From positions 1-64,000 of the forward strand of contig NZ_LXEU01000005.1 in the NCBI RefSeq assembly GCF_001654985.1: a stretch of DNA of 64,000 nucleotides. Direction: 5' to 3'. The position numbers and the translations under genes are program-made. This stretch comes from Kluyvera georgiana ATCC 51603 (GTDB lineage: Bacteria; Pseudomonadota; Gammaproteobacteria; Enterobacterales; Enterobacteriaceae). The notes under the pieces were generated by a model that did no database searches, was not told where the DNA came from, and saw only the letters and a list, made by a program, of their open reading frames with translations. This document shows positions 1 through 7,654 of the stretch, piece after piece (position 1 is the stretch's first letter; each line of letters opens with the position of its first letter).

Positions 1-684
1 AGTGATAACGCTACCGGTATAACCGGCTAGATCGTTAAGAAAGTAGGGGAGTTCCTCAACGGTTAAGAACGGAAAATGTGTCTTTTTAGGTGTTGCTAAG
101 GCCGTTGCAAGATCTGCTAAAGGGTTGTAATCCGCTCTACCTGTGATGATTGCATAACGATACACCTCACCACAGCGCTGGCGTACTTTGCGCATTTTCT
201 CTAAAGCGCCGCGCTTTTCGATATGACGAAGAATCTCTAGCCAACCCATTTGGTTAATACCGGTGATAGGGCATTGTCTTGTATAGGGAAAAATATCTTT
301 CTCAAAGGTATCAATGATTTCATCACGATAGCGTAATGACCAGCGATCGGCTTTTGTCTGATGCCATTCACGGGCAATTGCCTCGAAGGTATTTTTCAGA
401 CTCATTTGCTGAGCGATTTTTTTCTCTTTCTTTGTCTCACCCGGATCATCTCCTGCAGCAAGAATTTTTCTGGCTTCGCTGCGTTTCTCGCGTGCATCGG
501 CCAGTGAAACATCGGGGTATACGCCAATGGACAGCATTTTTTCTTTACCAGCGAAGCGGTACTTCATACGCCAGTATTTCGAGCCATTGGCGTTAATTAG
601 CAGGTACATACCACCGCCATCTGCCAGCTTATAGGGCTTTTCTTTTGGTTTTGCAGTTTTCACTTTAACATCGGTTAGCGCCAT
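1..684 (-). CDS. P4-type tyrosine integrase of the left island (3' part outside window)
   Basis: This is the N-terminal 228 residues of a phage-integrase-family site-specific recombinase; the rest runs off the left edge. The protein shows the DUF4102 arm-binding region (PKEKPYKLADGGG) and the core-binding region (FEAIAREWHQ), and is close to the second integrase at 18964-20151. The catalytic R/HxxR/Y residues would lie outside the window. The start at 684 is preceded by a GGAGA ribosome site. The gene points away from the att repeat at 966-990, the usual layout for P4-like elements inserted in a tRNA 3' end, so it belongs to a separate island further left. Inference: it catalyses integration and excision of that island at selC. 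Confidence 0.93.
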   Translation of the reverse strand, partial: MALTDVKVKTAKPKEKPYKLADGGGMYLLINANGSKYWRMKYRFAGKEKMLSIGVYPDVSLADAREKRSEARKILAAGDDPGETKKEKKIAQQMSLKNTFEAIAREWHQTKADRWSLRYRDEIIDTFEKDIFPYTRQCPITGINQMGWLEILRHIEKRGALEKMRKVRQRCGEVYRYAIITGRADYNPLADLATALATPKKTHFPFLTVEELPYFLNDLAGYTGSVIT

Positions 685-689
685 GACAT

Positions 690-1099
690 TCTCCGGCTTT
701 TGATGAAGGGGATTTCCGCCAGTACCTAACCTGATACCCCCATATACCCCTTGTATAACAAAGGTGTCGTTGAAAGCCATTGTTATACATCATATTTTTA
801 CCATTATGGGGGTGTTAATATTTTAAGAAAAAATAGCACCCCCTAATGCACCCCCATAAACAACTTGATGTAGGTTGAAGTTGGTTGACCTCAGAATACA
901 AGGAAGGCTTGATATATAAGGGATTAGAAGAGGTTTTGTTGACGTCGGGAGAGTTCAGAAGAGGTTAATTGGCGGAGATCACAGGAATCGCATTTGATAG
1001 ATAATTATATTGAATTTATTGATTATTTTTCTATTCGATTTTCTGACATGCCCCCAATTATGCCCCCACATGTTTTTCCTTAATGATCAGCTGGCTGAT
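690..1099. other. Non-coding junction between two tandem islands
   Basis: No gene is visible. The stretch contains the left integrase leader and an att repeat at 966-990. Its layout resembles the leader of the second integrase (about 20160-20300), including a shared GTTGACCTC motif and an AGAGTTCAG motif just before the att core. This is consistent with related attP arms in both elements. Confidence 0.6.
966..990 (+). repeat. att direct repeat (island junction; copy of selC 3' end)
   Basis: The bases read TAATTGGCGGAGATCACAGG followed by AATCG. They match the 3' end of selC at 20301-20326 except for one missing A in the acceptor part and one A/G change. With the selC copy it bounds the 19.3 kb right island, and it also marks the right end of the left island. 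The missing A is shared with the second selC-like gene at 20785. Confidence 0.82.
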
Positions 1100-1420
1100 T
1101 TATGAGCGTTTCAAGCCAAGGGTGAACTGTGCCCGATGAACATCCAAAGGTGTTAGCCAGGGTTCTTGATCCTGCCAGGAGAAACCCTTCTGGTCAATGC
1201 GCACAAGCTCGAATCGTTCTACAAGGAAATTAACAGCATCAGTAAGATTCACTCCCGCCTCTATATGTTCCAGAATCGCCGTATCGTTACTGAACGGTGT
1301 GTCGTTGATCGTGAGGCCGTAATGATGCTCTAAAAGATACGTTAATAGTTTTTGCCAAATCTGGACAGGAGATAGGCGTGACGAAACCGTCACCGTTGCC
1401 GGTACAGTTGGAATATGCAT
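1100..1420 (-). CDS. cbtA: CbtA/YeeV-family toxin of a type IV toxin-antitoxin pair
   Basis: The 106-residue protein matches the CbtA (YeeV)/YkfI/YpjF family, with the conserved [20 protein letters not shown] and [14 protein letters not shown] blocks. Family knowledge: these toxins bind FtsZ and MreB and block polymerisation, and the cognate CbeA-type antitoxin stabilises the filaments instead of binding the toxin. Usual length is near 124 residues, so this copy has a short C-terminus, ending about 14-18 residues after the family core. It lies 33 bases downstream of its antitoxin gene at 1454-1819. An AGGGA motif precedes the start. Whether the shorter tail remains toxic cannot be judged here. 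Confidence 0.88.
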   Translation of the reverse strand: MHIPTVPATVTVSSRLSPVQIWQKLLTYLLEHHYGLTINDTPFSNDTAILEHIEAGVNLTDAVNFLVERFELVRIDQKGFSWQDQEPWLTPLDVHRAQFTLGLKRS

Positions 1421-1453
1421 GAGTTGAGTCCCTGATAAAAGAAGAGGAAGGTA

Positions 1454-1819
1454 TTACCTGGTTAGAGCTGACCAGGGATATATGGCGATGTAAACGTAGC
1501 CATGAGAGCCGAGAGTGTCAGCTTCACAAGTAAGTCCGTTGTGATGCCGTGTGACGCAGTGCTGGCTGCTGGGATCAAGCTCGCCAGTGGTCAGCATCTG
1601 CTCAAGCTGTTTCATCATCAGTGGAAATGCCTGGTCCAGACGCAAAGCTTCTTCGTCACTGAATGAGCCATTAAATCCTGCCCGGTCAGCCAGAAAGTAT
1701 AAGCGGTTGCCTTCCTGTACCAGGCGAGCGCCGAAGCATGGCGTGATATTACGTTTTAATCCCCACTGAAAGCAGGATGCGTTCTCCGCCGATGTGCCGG
1801 ATAAGGTGGTCGACTGCAT
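1454..1819 (-). CDS. cbeA: CbeA/YeeU-family antitoxin
   Basis: The 121-residue protein belongs to the YeeU/YafW/YfjZ (CbeA) family, seen in the WGLKRNITPCFGARLVQEGN block and the closing GYVYIAIYP motif. Family members counter CbtA-type toxins by promoting bundling of MreB and FtsZ. The gene is directly upstream of the toxin on the same strand, the standard order. An AAGGA ribosome site precedes the ATG. With the genes upstream it forms the conserved tail of CP4-57/CP4-44-type islands. Confidence 0.9.
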   Translation of the reverse strand: MQSTTLSGTSAENASCFQWGLKRNITPCFGARLVQEGNRLYFLADRAGFNGSFSDEEALRLDQAFPLMMKQLEQMLTTGELDPSSQHCVTRHHNGLTCEADTLGSHGYVYIAIYPWSALTR

Positions 1820-1850
1820 TAATATATTCCTTAATGACTGAGTGGGTTGA

Positions 1851-2072
1851 TTAGTTCACTGTCACGCTGCGAAGAATGGCGTACGGGCCTGCCCGGTCCT
1901 GACGACGTTCAATAAAAACAGCGAGTACGCCGCTGATATCCTGAACTTCACGTCCGTAGTAATGGCAGACACTGCCATGCCACTGGTAGTGACCTGTACA
2001 GAAGGCAGATAGCCTGGATTCGGGATGCTGACGATAAATATGCATCGCCTGACGCTTACTGATGATTTTCAT
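1851..2072 (-). CDS. YeeT/YkfH-like DUF987 protein
   Basis: The 73-residue protein starts at the internal Met (MKIISKRQAM), matching the length and start of YeeT/YkfH; a longer reading would add eight residues that the family lacks. Conserved blocks are HPESRL..FCTG, WHGS, GREVQDI.GVLAVF and a SVT-N end. The function of the family is unknown. It is always found between a RadC-like gene and the CbeA/CbtA pair in these islands, as here. Confidence 0.85.
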   Translation of the reverse strand: MKIISKRQAMHIYRQHPESRLSAFCTGHYQWHGSVCHYYGREVQDISGVLAVFIERRQDRAGPYAILRSVTVN

Positions 2073-2080
2073 TCTGCACC

Positions 2081-2551
2081 TCATAACAAGCCACATTCAG
2101 CAAAAGACACCACTTCGTTCCCGACCACAAGATGATCCAACACACGCACTTCCACCAGAGCCAAGGCTTTAGCAATTCGCAGAGTGACATGTTTATCCTG
2201 CTGGCTGATTTCTGTCGTGCCGGACGGGTGGTTATGCGCCAAAATGACCGCAGCGGCGTTATGTTTCAGGGCTGATTTAACCACTTCGCGGGGATGCACT
2301 TCGGTATGGCTGAGCGTGCCGGTAAACAGTGTTTCTCGCTCCAGCAGGCAATGTTGATTGTCGAGATACATTACGATGAAAACTTCCCGCTCCAGGTGAG
2401 CCATTTGCAGTTGCAGCCAGGTTTTTGTGAGGCTGGTTGAGGTAAATGACTCACTCGGTTGACGCTGGTATTTCTCCAGCAGACGTAATGCTCGCTGGAT
2501 GACTCGCTGCTCGTTTGCAGGAAATATCGGGGACAAATTGATCGTAGGCAT
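2081..2551 (-). CDS. Island RadC-like JAB-domain protein (YeeS/YfjY family)
   Basis: The 156-residue protein has the RadC JAB/MPN metal-binding signature: E in HPREVV and HNHPSG followed by an acidic position (HNHPSGTTEISQQDK). It lacks the N-terminal helix-hairpin-helix part of chromosomal RadC, as YeeS and YfjY do. The biochemical role is not established. A chromosomal full-length RadC is present at 56431-57096, so the window has two family members. The stop lies 8 bases before the YeeT-like gene, so the two are probably co-transcribed. Confidence 0.88.
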   Translation of the reverse strand: MPTINLSPIFPANEQRVIQRALRLLEKYQRQPSESFTSTSLTKTWLQLQMAHLEREVFIVMYLDNQHCLLERETLFTGTLSHTEVHPREVVKSALKHNAAAVILAHNHPSGTTEISQQDKHVTLRIAKALALVEVRVLDHLVVGNEVVSFAECGLL

Positions 2552-2569
2552 GACAACTCCTCAGAAGAA

Positions 2570-2596
2570 AAAGCCCTTCCGAATCTTCGGAAAGGC
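2570..2596 (-). terminator. Rho-independent terminator
   Basis: A stem pairing GCCTTTCCGAA with TTCGGAAGGGC (minus-strand reading) is followed on the minus strand by a T-rich run. It sits between the YafZ-like gene and the RadC-like gene and would end the upstream transcript. Confidence 0.7.
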
Positions 2597-2619
2597 GTTA
2601 AGGGAAAATGGTGGAATGG

Positions 2620-3441
2620 TCATGAAGCAAGCTGCAGCATATTCTCAGCCATCACCCAGAGGGCACGGTTGAGCTTCACATCACCGTCAATACCTTTCAC
2701 TGCTCGGGTATGGGCGCGCTTTCCTTTGGTTGTTCTCCCCGATAGCCCGCCTTTAATCAGATTTTCCTGAATGCGCTGATAAGTGGTCCACAGGTCGTTA
2801 CTCTCATCCTGCCAGCGGCGTGGGGAAAGTATCTGCGACTCTGTCACCGGTTGGTGCTCCTCACCGAAGCGATATGTCAGCGCCGCTTTCGCCATCACCT
2901 GCTGAGCGGGCGGCGGTAACAAAAGCGACTGCATGGCATCGCGTTTCTCTTCTACGCGGTCAAATATTCCCAATACTTCGTAGGCCCCTTCGATGACTTT
3001 CTCTACTACATTGCCTTTATGCGGCACGCGCACTTCGCCAAAACTCTCACCGCAAATCAGCCCATTTTGGCAAACTGCTCTGAATAACCCCGGTAGCATC
3101 TGATATGAGCTGGAGCCGTCGTGGCTATTCAGTAGAATAATTTCGGGAACCTGTTTGCCAGTAATCTGGCCTTCACGACGCAGGCGCAGCATGTGCTTCG
3201 TATGCTCTCGTTTGCTCTGGTCGCGGACTCTGGTCTGGCAGGCGAAGAATGGCTGGAAGCCTTCGCGTTGCAAGTTATCGAGAAGGGTAATTGTCGGGAT
3301 GTAGGTATAGCGATCACTCCGGGATTCATGCTTTTCTTCGCTGAAGACACTGGGCACATAATGGGCCAGTTCGTCGCGAGTTAACGGGCGGTCACGACGA
3401 ACAAGGTTGACTGCACCAAAGCGGCTGGCTAAACGGGTCAT
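2620..3441 (-). CDS. YafZ/YfjQ-like DUF932 protein
   Basis: The 273-residue protein aligns over its length with the YafZ/YfjQ/YkfF-neighbour family (DUF932): MTRLASRFGA..L.RRDRPL at the start, YTYIPTI.LL, FFACQTRVRD, HTKHMLRLRR, NSHDG.SSYQMLPG.FRAVCQNGL and KGIDGDVKLNRALW near the end. The start at 3441 gives the family length and is preceded by AAGGAGCC. Function is unknown; plasmid and prophage islands commonly carry it. It is the first gene of the conserved P4-like tail running to the toxin at 1100. Confidence 0.88.
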   Translation of the reverse strand: MTRLASRFGAVNLVRRDRPLTRDELAHYVPSVFSEEKHESRSDRYTYIPTITLLDNLQREGFQPFFACQTRVRDQSKREHTKHMLRLRREGQITGKQVPEIILLNSHDGSSSYQMLPGLFRAVCQNGLICGESFGEVRVPHKGNVVEKVIEGAYEVLGIFDRVEEKRDAMQSLLLPPPAQQVMAKAALTYRFGEEHQPVTESQILSPRRWQDESNDLWTTYQRIQENLIKGGLSGRTTKGKRAHTRAVKGIDGDVKLNRALWVMAENMLQLAS

Positions 3442-3464
3442 GGCTGGCTCCTTTAAAATGGGTA

Positions 3465-3492
3465 TAAAAAAGGCCATCCCTGAGGATGGCCT
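3465..3492 (-). terminator. Rho-independent terminator of the four-gene operon
   Basis: A perfect nine-base stem (AGGCCATCC / GGATGGCCT, four-base loop, 3471-3492) is followed on the minus strand by six T residues (3465-3470). It lies 20 bases after the stop of the 158-residue protein, closing the operon that starts at 5455. Confidence 0.85.
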
Positions 3493-3512
3493 GGATTGAA
3501 AGTGGGGATTAT

Positions 3513-3989
3513 TTAAGGTGAAATCTGCGATGCAGCCTTTTCTGAATCTGACTGGGGCAACGCAGATAGTTCGGCAGGACTGAGCTTATCTGCACGGTAA
3601 AGTTGTAATTTCTTCAGAATTGGAGCTTTTTGTGACTGCAGGTAGCTCAAACACCATTCCCGCTTCAGTACAATCCTGACTGGGGCAGGCAAAAGCTCAT
3701 ATGCTTTGCTGAAAACAACTTCAACAAAAGCATCATCATTAAGCTTATCTTCAGCGATATTTAACAAACCATTAATTACAATATTCTCCAGTAATAGCCT
3801 GTATTTATCAGATCCATTTATCGAAGATTTGACCGTGTTTTCCGGTAGGAGCTCACTTAATGATGCATCCAGATTTTCTGCAGGTGTTTTCTCGCGTGAA
3901 AAACTCAGCCTTTCTTTAAGGCTACGGAGTTTCCCTGTTCCATTTTCGACCATAGTCTTTTTATCCTTTGAACTTCCGCCTCCTGCCAT
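3513..3989 (-). CDS. Unknown 158-residue cytoplasmic protein, last gene of four-gene operon
   Basis: I do not recognise this protein. It is hydrophilic, with a Gly/Ser/Lys-rich start (MAGGGSSKDKK), no signal peptide and no membrane segment, and a helical-looking centre with leucine-rich stretches. Its ATG overlaps the stop of the preceding 65-residue gene (ATGA arrangement), so the two are translationally coupled. A terminator follows at 3465-3492. The operon context (two exported proteins and a small membrane protein upstream) suggests a shared role, which is inference only. Confidence 0.65.
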   Translation of the reverse strand: MAGGGSSKDKKTMVENGTGKLRSLKERLSFSREKTPAENLDASLSELLPENTVKSSINGSDKYRLLLENIVINGLLNIAEDKLNDDAFVEVVFSKAYELLPAPVRIVLKREWCLSYLQSQKAPILKKLQLYRADKLSPAELSALPQSDSEKAASQISP

Positions 3990-4186
3990 CAGGCAAGTGC
4001 AGCGAGTTTTTTTATTGCCTTTATCAGGCTAAAGGTGGTCAAACCTGCACCCAGAGCTTTTACCGTGATCGAATGGCTTCGCATCAACGTTATCCCTGTT
4101 ACGCACAGGACAAGTTGCCACGTACAGTCGGGCCATGGGGATTCATGATCTGGCTGGTTTGTAATCAATTCGCTTTGGCTGTGCAT
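3989..4186 (-). CDS. Small putative membrane protein (65 residues)
   Basis: The small protein has a hydrophobic stretch near the middle (WQLVLCVTGITLM) and an Ala/Leu/Gly-rich second half ending in KKLAALA, so one or two membrane passes are possible. I see no family match. Coding status is supported by tight packing: its AGAGG ribosome site overlaps the stop of the upstream exported-protein gene, 11 bases away, and its stop overlaps the start of the next gene. Confidence 0.55.
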   Translation of the reverse strand: MHSQSELITNQPDHESPWPDCTWQLVLCVTGITLMRSHSITVKALGAGLTTFSLIKAIKKLAALA

Positions 4187-4197
4187 GGAAAATACCT

Positions 4198-5004
4198 CTA
4201 CTTATAGCCATTAGGGAGCCATTGGCCCTGTTTGCGGATATCAGTAATAATGCCCCCCTGCTTGACAGAAATGGTGCGCCAGCCCGGTTCTTTACTGGAT
4301 GCATTCCCATAGGTGTACCCGATAGTCATTGTCATCTTTTCGCCTGAAGTAGTGATGAGATCAGCTTCATATGTGGCTTCGGTATTTTGTTTACGAATAA
4401 AACGTACGGCGTTAATTGCAGAACAACGAATACTGCTTTTTGCATATTCAAAGGAATTGTTAGCCATCTGACATCCGTCGTTTTTAATTTCATCCGTCAG
4501 GTTTGTTGAAGCATTGAAGTTCTTAGGCGCAGGTGTAAATTTAGCCATATCGTTCCGCATAGTCGGTGGGTCTGTCTGAAAGACGAGGTAAACTGGACAA
4601 TCTGATTTACCTACTTCACACGCCTTTGCCACGTAATCACGTACCGGCCACCCGGCATTGCCAAAATATTCTGCACCACTTTCATCTTTGCATTGTGACC
4701 AAGTAGCTTTTTTAACCATCATAACGCCATCTACCAACACACAGGTGACGGCCTTTACAGGCTTACCATCCCAGCGGACTGCCTCAAAGGGCTGAATGCC
4801 CGTATGGTTCACATCAAGCGTGTAGGCCTGTGGATTCTTGGCTAGTCGCTCATTCGCCTGTTTTAATTGGTTGCTTCCTTCTTGGGTCAGGAAAAAGGTA
4901 TAGCGTTCGGGATGTATATCTCCGTGAACTGTCAATGCAGAAGAGATAGATGGGATAAGCAGAACTGCTGAGCTGAACGATAAAGCTATTAATTTATGCA
5001 TCAT
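4198..5004 (-). CDS. Unknown exported protein with six cysteines
   Basis: This is a protein of about 268 residues starting MMHKLIAL; either Met fits, with AAGGAA just upstream. A clear signal peptide (hydrophobic core SSAVLLIPSISSA, cleavage expected before LTVHG) is followed by a mature domain with six cysteines, suggesting disulfides and a periplasmic or surface location. Mature motifs include HGDIHPERYTFFL and a C-terminal beta-rich stretch (MTMTIGYTYG, WRTISVKQGG). I do not recognise the family. It is second in a four-gene operon, 16 bases after the other exported protein. Confidence 0.7.
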   Translation of the reverse strand: MMHKLIALSFSSAVLLIPSISSALTVHGDIHPERYTFFLTQEGSNQLKQANERLAKNPQAYTLDVNHTGIQPFEAVRWDGKPVKAVTCVLVDGVMMVKKATWSQCKDESGAEYFGNAGWPVRDYVAKACEVGKSDCPVYLVFQTDPPTMRNDMAKFTPAPKNFNASTNLTDEIKNDGCQMANNSFEYAKSSIRCSAINAVRFIRKQNTEATYEADLITTSGEKMTMTIGYTYGNASSKEPGWRTISVKQGGIITDIRKQGQWLPNGYK

Positions 5005-5020
5005 ATTTCCTTTTTGATTA

Positions 5021-5455
5021 TTAGTGATGAATACAGTCCTGCCAGGTAAAATCACCCAGCGCTTCATTCAGCCCTTTAGTACTGAATTTTTTAGAAATTG
5101 CTGTATTCGAAGAGGTGATTTTTATTACACCGTTATTTCCTGCAGATTTGAGTGCTGTAAAAGCCGTTTCATCTAGAGAATAGTTTGTACCGTTAATACT
5201 GATACCAGGCTCAGCAAGGCCTGTGAGGGAAGAAACGCGGTAGTCCTCTGCAGGTACGCTATAAGCTAGAGCTAACGTTCCGCCTGTACAGGTCAAAGTG
5301 AGCACTTCGCCTGCAGAATTCTGAGAGTTAATTTCAAACTCCATAACACTGATATTGCCAAACCAGTGGTGCCATTGCTGTTCCTGAATGACTGCATGTG
5401 CAGAGGTTGAGAACAATGCTGCACTGAAAAGCAAGGCTGAGGGAGACTTCAGCAT
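5021..5455 (-). CDS. Unknown exported 144-residue protein, first gene of four-gene operon
   Basis: An excellent AAGGAG ribosome site precedes the ATG. Residues 1-21 form a classical signal peptide ending STSAHA, with the mature protein starting VIQEQQWHHW. The mature part is short, beta-rich in appearance, Ser/Thr/Asn-rich, with two cysteines (one close to the C-terminus) that could form a disulfide. No family is recognised. A hairpin (5490-5516) and a dense cluster of GATC sites (5519-5669) lie just upstream, so regulation by leader structure or Dam methylation is possible. Confidence 0.68.
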   Translation of the reverse strand: MLKSPSALLFSAALFSTSAHAVIQEQQWHHWFGNISVMEFEINSQNSAGEVLTLTCTGGTLALAYSVPAEDYRVSSLTGLAEPGISINGTNYSLDETAFTALKSAGNNGVIKITSSNTAISKKFSTKGLNEALGDFTWQDCIHH

Positions 5456-5489
5456 AGTTGCTCCTTACTGTGTGTTTTATAAATGAAAA

Positions 5490-5516
5490 ATGGCCTTTTG
5501 CTGTACAAAAGGCCAT
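5490..5516 (-). terminator. Leader hairpin with T-run (terminator or attenuator)
   Basis: Perfect 11-base stem ATGGCCTTTTG / CAAAAGGCCAT with a five-base loop, followed on the minus strand by TTTTTCATTT. It lies 35 bases before the ATG at 5455. It could end read-through from the gene at 5764-7065 or attenuate the exported-protein operon. Confidence 0.65.
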
Positions 5517-5518
5517 CT

Positions 5519-5669
5519 GATCGTATGCATTTGAGAGGGGATGTGATAATCGTTAATACAGATCGGTTTTAAGAAATTGATCGTTATTTTCTATGATTAA
5601 AACGATCGATATATGCTTATCAATAGTTTTAGCCTATCGTTAATTTTATATCGATCGGCACTACAGATC
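5519..5669. promoter_or_regulatory. Dense GATC (Dam site) cluster with repeated ATCGTTAAT/GATCGG motifs
   Basis: Six GATC sites occur in 151 bases (5519, 5561, 5579, 5604, 5653, 5666), in DNA that is otherwise AT-rich. ATCGTTAAT occurs at 5549 and 5636, each followed by GATCGG, and an inverted pair GATCGTT/AACGATC lies at 5579-5585 and 5601-5607. The intergenic stretch 5456-5763 holds no gene. The layout suits a Dam-sensitive operator region or iteron-like protein-binding array; neither is proven. Confidence 0.5.
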
Positions 5670-5763
5670 AGTGTGTTGAGTCACATCAGCATACTTAGCT
5701 GCTGTGCCTCATTAAGGTTATATAGGTTTGAAAAATAATAGAATGCTGACAAATAAAATATTC

Positions 5764-7065
5764 TTACTTGATGTTTTTCTTCTCTTTTATTTTACTCGCT
5801 GTTTTAGCAATTGCATCAAGTCCGTCACTCGCCATGCTTATAAGCTGGTACGGTAAAGTACTTTTCAGGGATGAGGATTGCAAATATTTAATTACTGTCC
5901 CAGGGGGATTTATACCTTTTTGGTTGCTTCCTGAATGAGTTGGCTTCATAACTTCAATATTCTCATCTTTATTATTTTGATATGCTTCTCTTGGTTCCAA
6001 AACGACCTCTGTATTATGCGCAATGTGCAGAGGCTGCGATAAACCAGTATTGAATTCACGAGTACTTCTCTCAGACGAGAAATCCTTATAACTTTCCGGC
6101 TTTGAGACCGTAGGCATAGGTGTTGCTACAACTTCTTTGTTGTCAGTTCCACAGCGTCTTGATGATTTATTCTTTTTAGAAGCAGCTGAAAGCCTATACT
6201 TATGCAGTTCCCATGCTTTTTTGAACCGCTGAATAAATAAATCATCTTTTACAAATTTAAAAATATATGAAAATTTTACAGCCATGTATTTCTCATAAGC
6301 ACCTGAGGGTCTTAATGCAGAAAGTATGATACTGTCAGTTGCAGATGGAGCATTTAAGTAATCCGAATACGTGCCATCCGGATTTTTTCTTTTACCACGC
6401 ATTTTGCTCCTGTCTTTTTGTATGTATTCCCAAGCCCACTCACATTTCTTCTTCTCTTTTGGAGAGAGTGGAAAATTAGCACTTAAATAATAAAGATCGT
6501 TCCATTGTTTTCGAATACGATGCATCAGGTTGAGTTTATGTCTCAGAGTTGTGGGGGCACGGTCAAAAAAATCCTCAATTGCAACTATTCTTTCTTTATT
6601 ATCCACAGGATAGGGATTTATCAGTAACCTTTTATACAAAAAGTCATGCCCGACATAAATGTAATCGGCATTTCTTATCTTTCCTACAATCTCAGGAATA
6701 AGTTGTAACTCACCGTTTAAATCATGAACCATAGTTTTTATATACAGCCATGAGAAATAGCAGGCATCAGGAGATTTCTTTATCCACGAAAACTCAGAAG
6801 AGGGTAACTGAAGCGATTTAAAGAAGTTAAATGATGCGGAGTAAATCCCCTTAACAGCTTTGTCCTTTATCAGTAACAGGGCTTGATTAATAGCACCTGA
6901 TGCGATTTCAACATTATTTCCAAATATATCATCTTCACTATAAGTACTCTTTACTGATGCCAGCGTGTTAATAAGAATTGCAATATCCCTAGCTGAGAGA
7001 TACCAAAGAAAAAGCCTGAGATCTCTTTTGTTCTTTATATTGACATAGTGTAGTGAGTTTCCCAC
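5764..7065 (-). CDS. Unknown 433-residue low-GC protein
   Basis: No family is recognised. The protein is cytoplasmic-looking and basic. The N-terminal 330 residues appear helical and globular, with motifs such as FLWYLSARDIAIL, HRIRKQWNDLYYL and LSPKEKKKCEWAW. From about residue 300 a Lys/Ser/Asn-rich, probably disordered stretch leads to a short C-terminal helix (ASDGLDAIAKTASKIKEKK). Its base composition is markedly more AT-rich than the core genome, a sign of recent transfer. It stands alone between two long non-coding regions, in a typical cargo position between the AlpA-side genes and the P4-like tail. A defence or toxin role is only a guess from location. Confidence 0.7.
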   Translation of the reverse strand: MGNSLHYVNIKNKRDLRLFLWYLSARDIAILINTLASVKSTYSEDDIFGNNVEIASGAINQALLLIKDKAVKGIYSASFNFFKSLQLPSSEFSWIKKSPDACYFSWLYIKTMVHDLNGELQLIPEIVGKIRNADYIYVGHDFLYKRLLINPYPVDNKERIVAIEDFFDRAPTTLRHKLNLMHRIRKQWNDLYYLSANFPLSPKEKKKCEWAWEYIQKDRSKMRGKRKNPDGTYSDYLNAPSATDSIILSALRPSGAYEKYMAVKFSYIFKFVKDDLFIQRFKKAWELHKYRLSAASKKNKSSRRCGTDNKEVVATPMPTVSKPESYKDFSSERSTREFNTGLSQPLHIAHNTEVVLEPREAYQNNKDENIEVMKPTHSGSNQKGINPPGTVIKYLQSSSLKSTLPYQLISMASDGLDAIAKTASKIKEKKNIK

Positions 7066-7450
7066 AAATACATTCCTGTAAAAATACTAAATTTTAGATT
7101 CCGGCTATTGTACGAGCAGTGTTGAATGTAGTCAAAAAAGTAGAAAAATAATAGATAAAAATGTAGTGTTGAAACAACGCAAAACCAGTGCTGCAGCTGG
7201 CGTTAACCAGGTATTTCACTGCTGAAAACCACCATCAAATCACACCAGTATGCACTATCAAAGTGGAACTCAATGGATAGTGTACAGAATGTTGGTTTGA
7301 CTGCAGGTTATAGACCAGATGCATCAATTAAAAATATTGTCGTATATGCAGAGAAAAATACGGACAGGAAAATGTAAAACCATACATATGCGGACTATCA
7401 CATGAAAGGATGCCGCCCGGTGTCCTCCTGTTACATCTCCGGAGACTTTC
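7066..7450. other. Non-coding region upstream of alpA with a short coding remnant
   Basis: No complete gene is seen. On the plus strand one frame from about 7218 to 7377 is open for roughly 50 codons (ending VGLTAGYRPDASIKNIVVYA... then stop) but lacks a proper start and looks like the 3' remnant of a lost gene. The rest should hold the promoters of alpA and of the minus-strand gene ending at 5764. Confidence 0.4.
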
Positions 7451-7654
7451 ATGAGCATGATTGATATTCACAGCGATAAATTCGTAAATATGCGTTTTAT
7501 TACGGAACTGACCGGTCAGTCTGACAAGTGGTTTTACAAAATGGCACAGGAGGGGAAGTTTCCGAAACCTGTTAAATTTGGCCGTAGTTCTCGCTGGATT
7601 GAACGTGAGGTTAAAGCATGGCTGGAAGAGCGAATTAAAGAATCCAGAGCGTAA
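7451..7654 (+). CDS. alpA: AlpA-family excision/transcription regulator
   Basis: The 67-residue protein is a typical AlpA (MerR-like winged-helix) regulator: RFITELTGQSDKWFYKMAQE forms the helix-turn-helix and FPKPVKFGRSSRWIEREVKAWLEE the wing and recognition tail. In CP4-57 the family activates the excisionase/integrase region, and in P4-like satellites it acts as a directionality factor. A CCGGAGA site precedes the ATG. It probably controls excision of this island with the integrase at 18964-20151, although that gene is 11 kb away because metal-resistance cargo lies between. Confidence 0.9.
   Translation: MSMIDIHSDKFVNMRFITELTGQSDKWFYKMAQEGKFPKPVKFGRSSRWIEREVKAWLEERIKESRA

Noticed and set aside
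5519-5669. CRISPR array
   Set aside because: The repeats are short, irregular and not separated by spacers of constant length; no cas genes are in the window.
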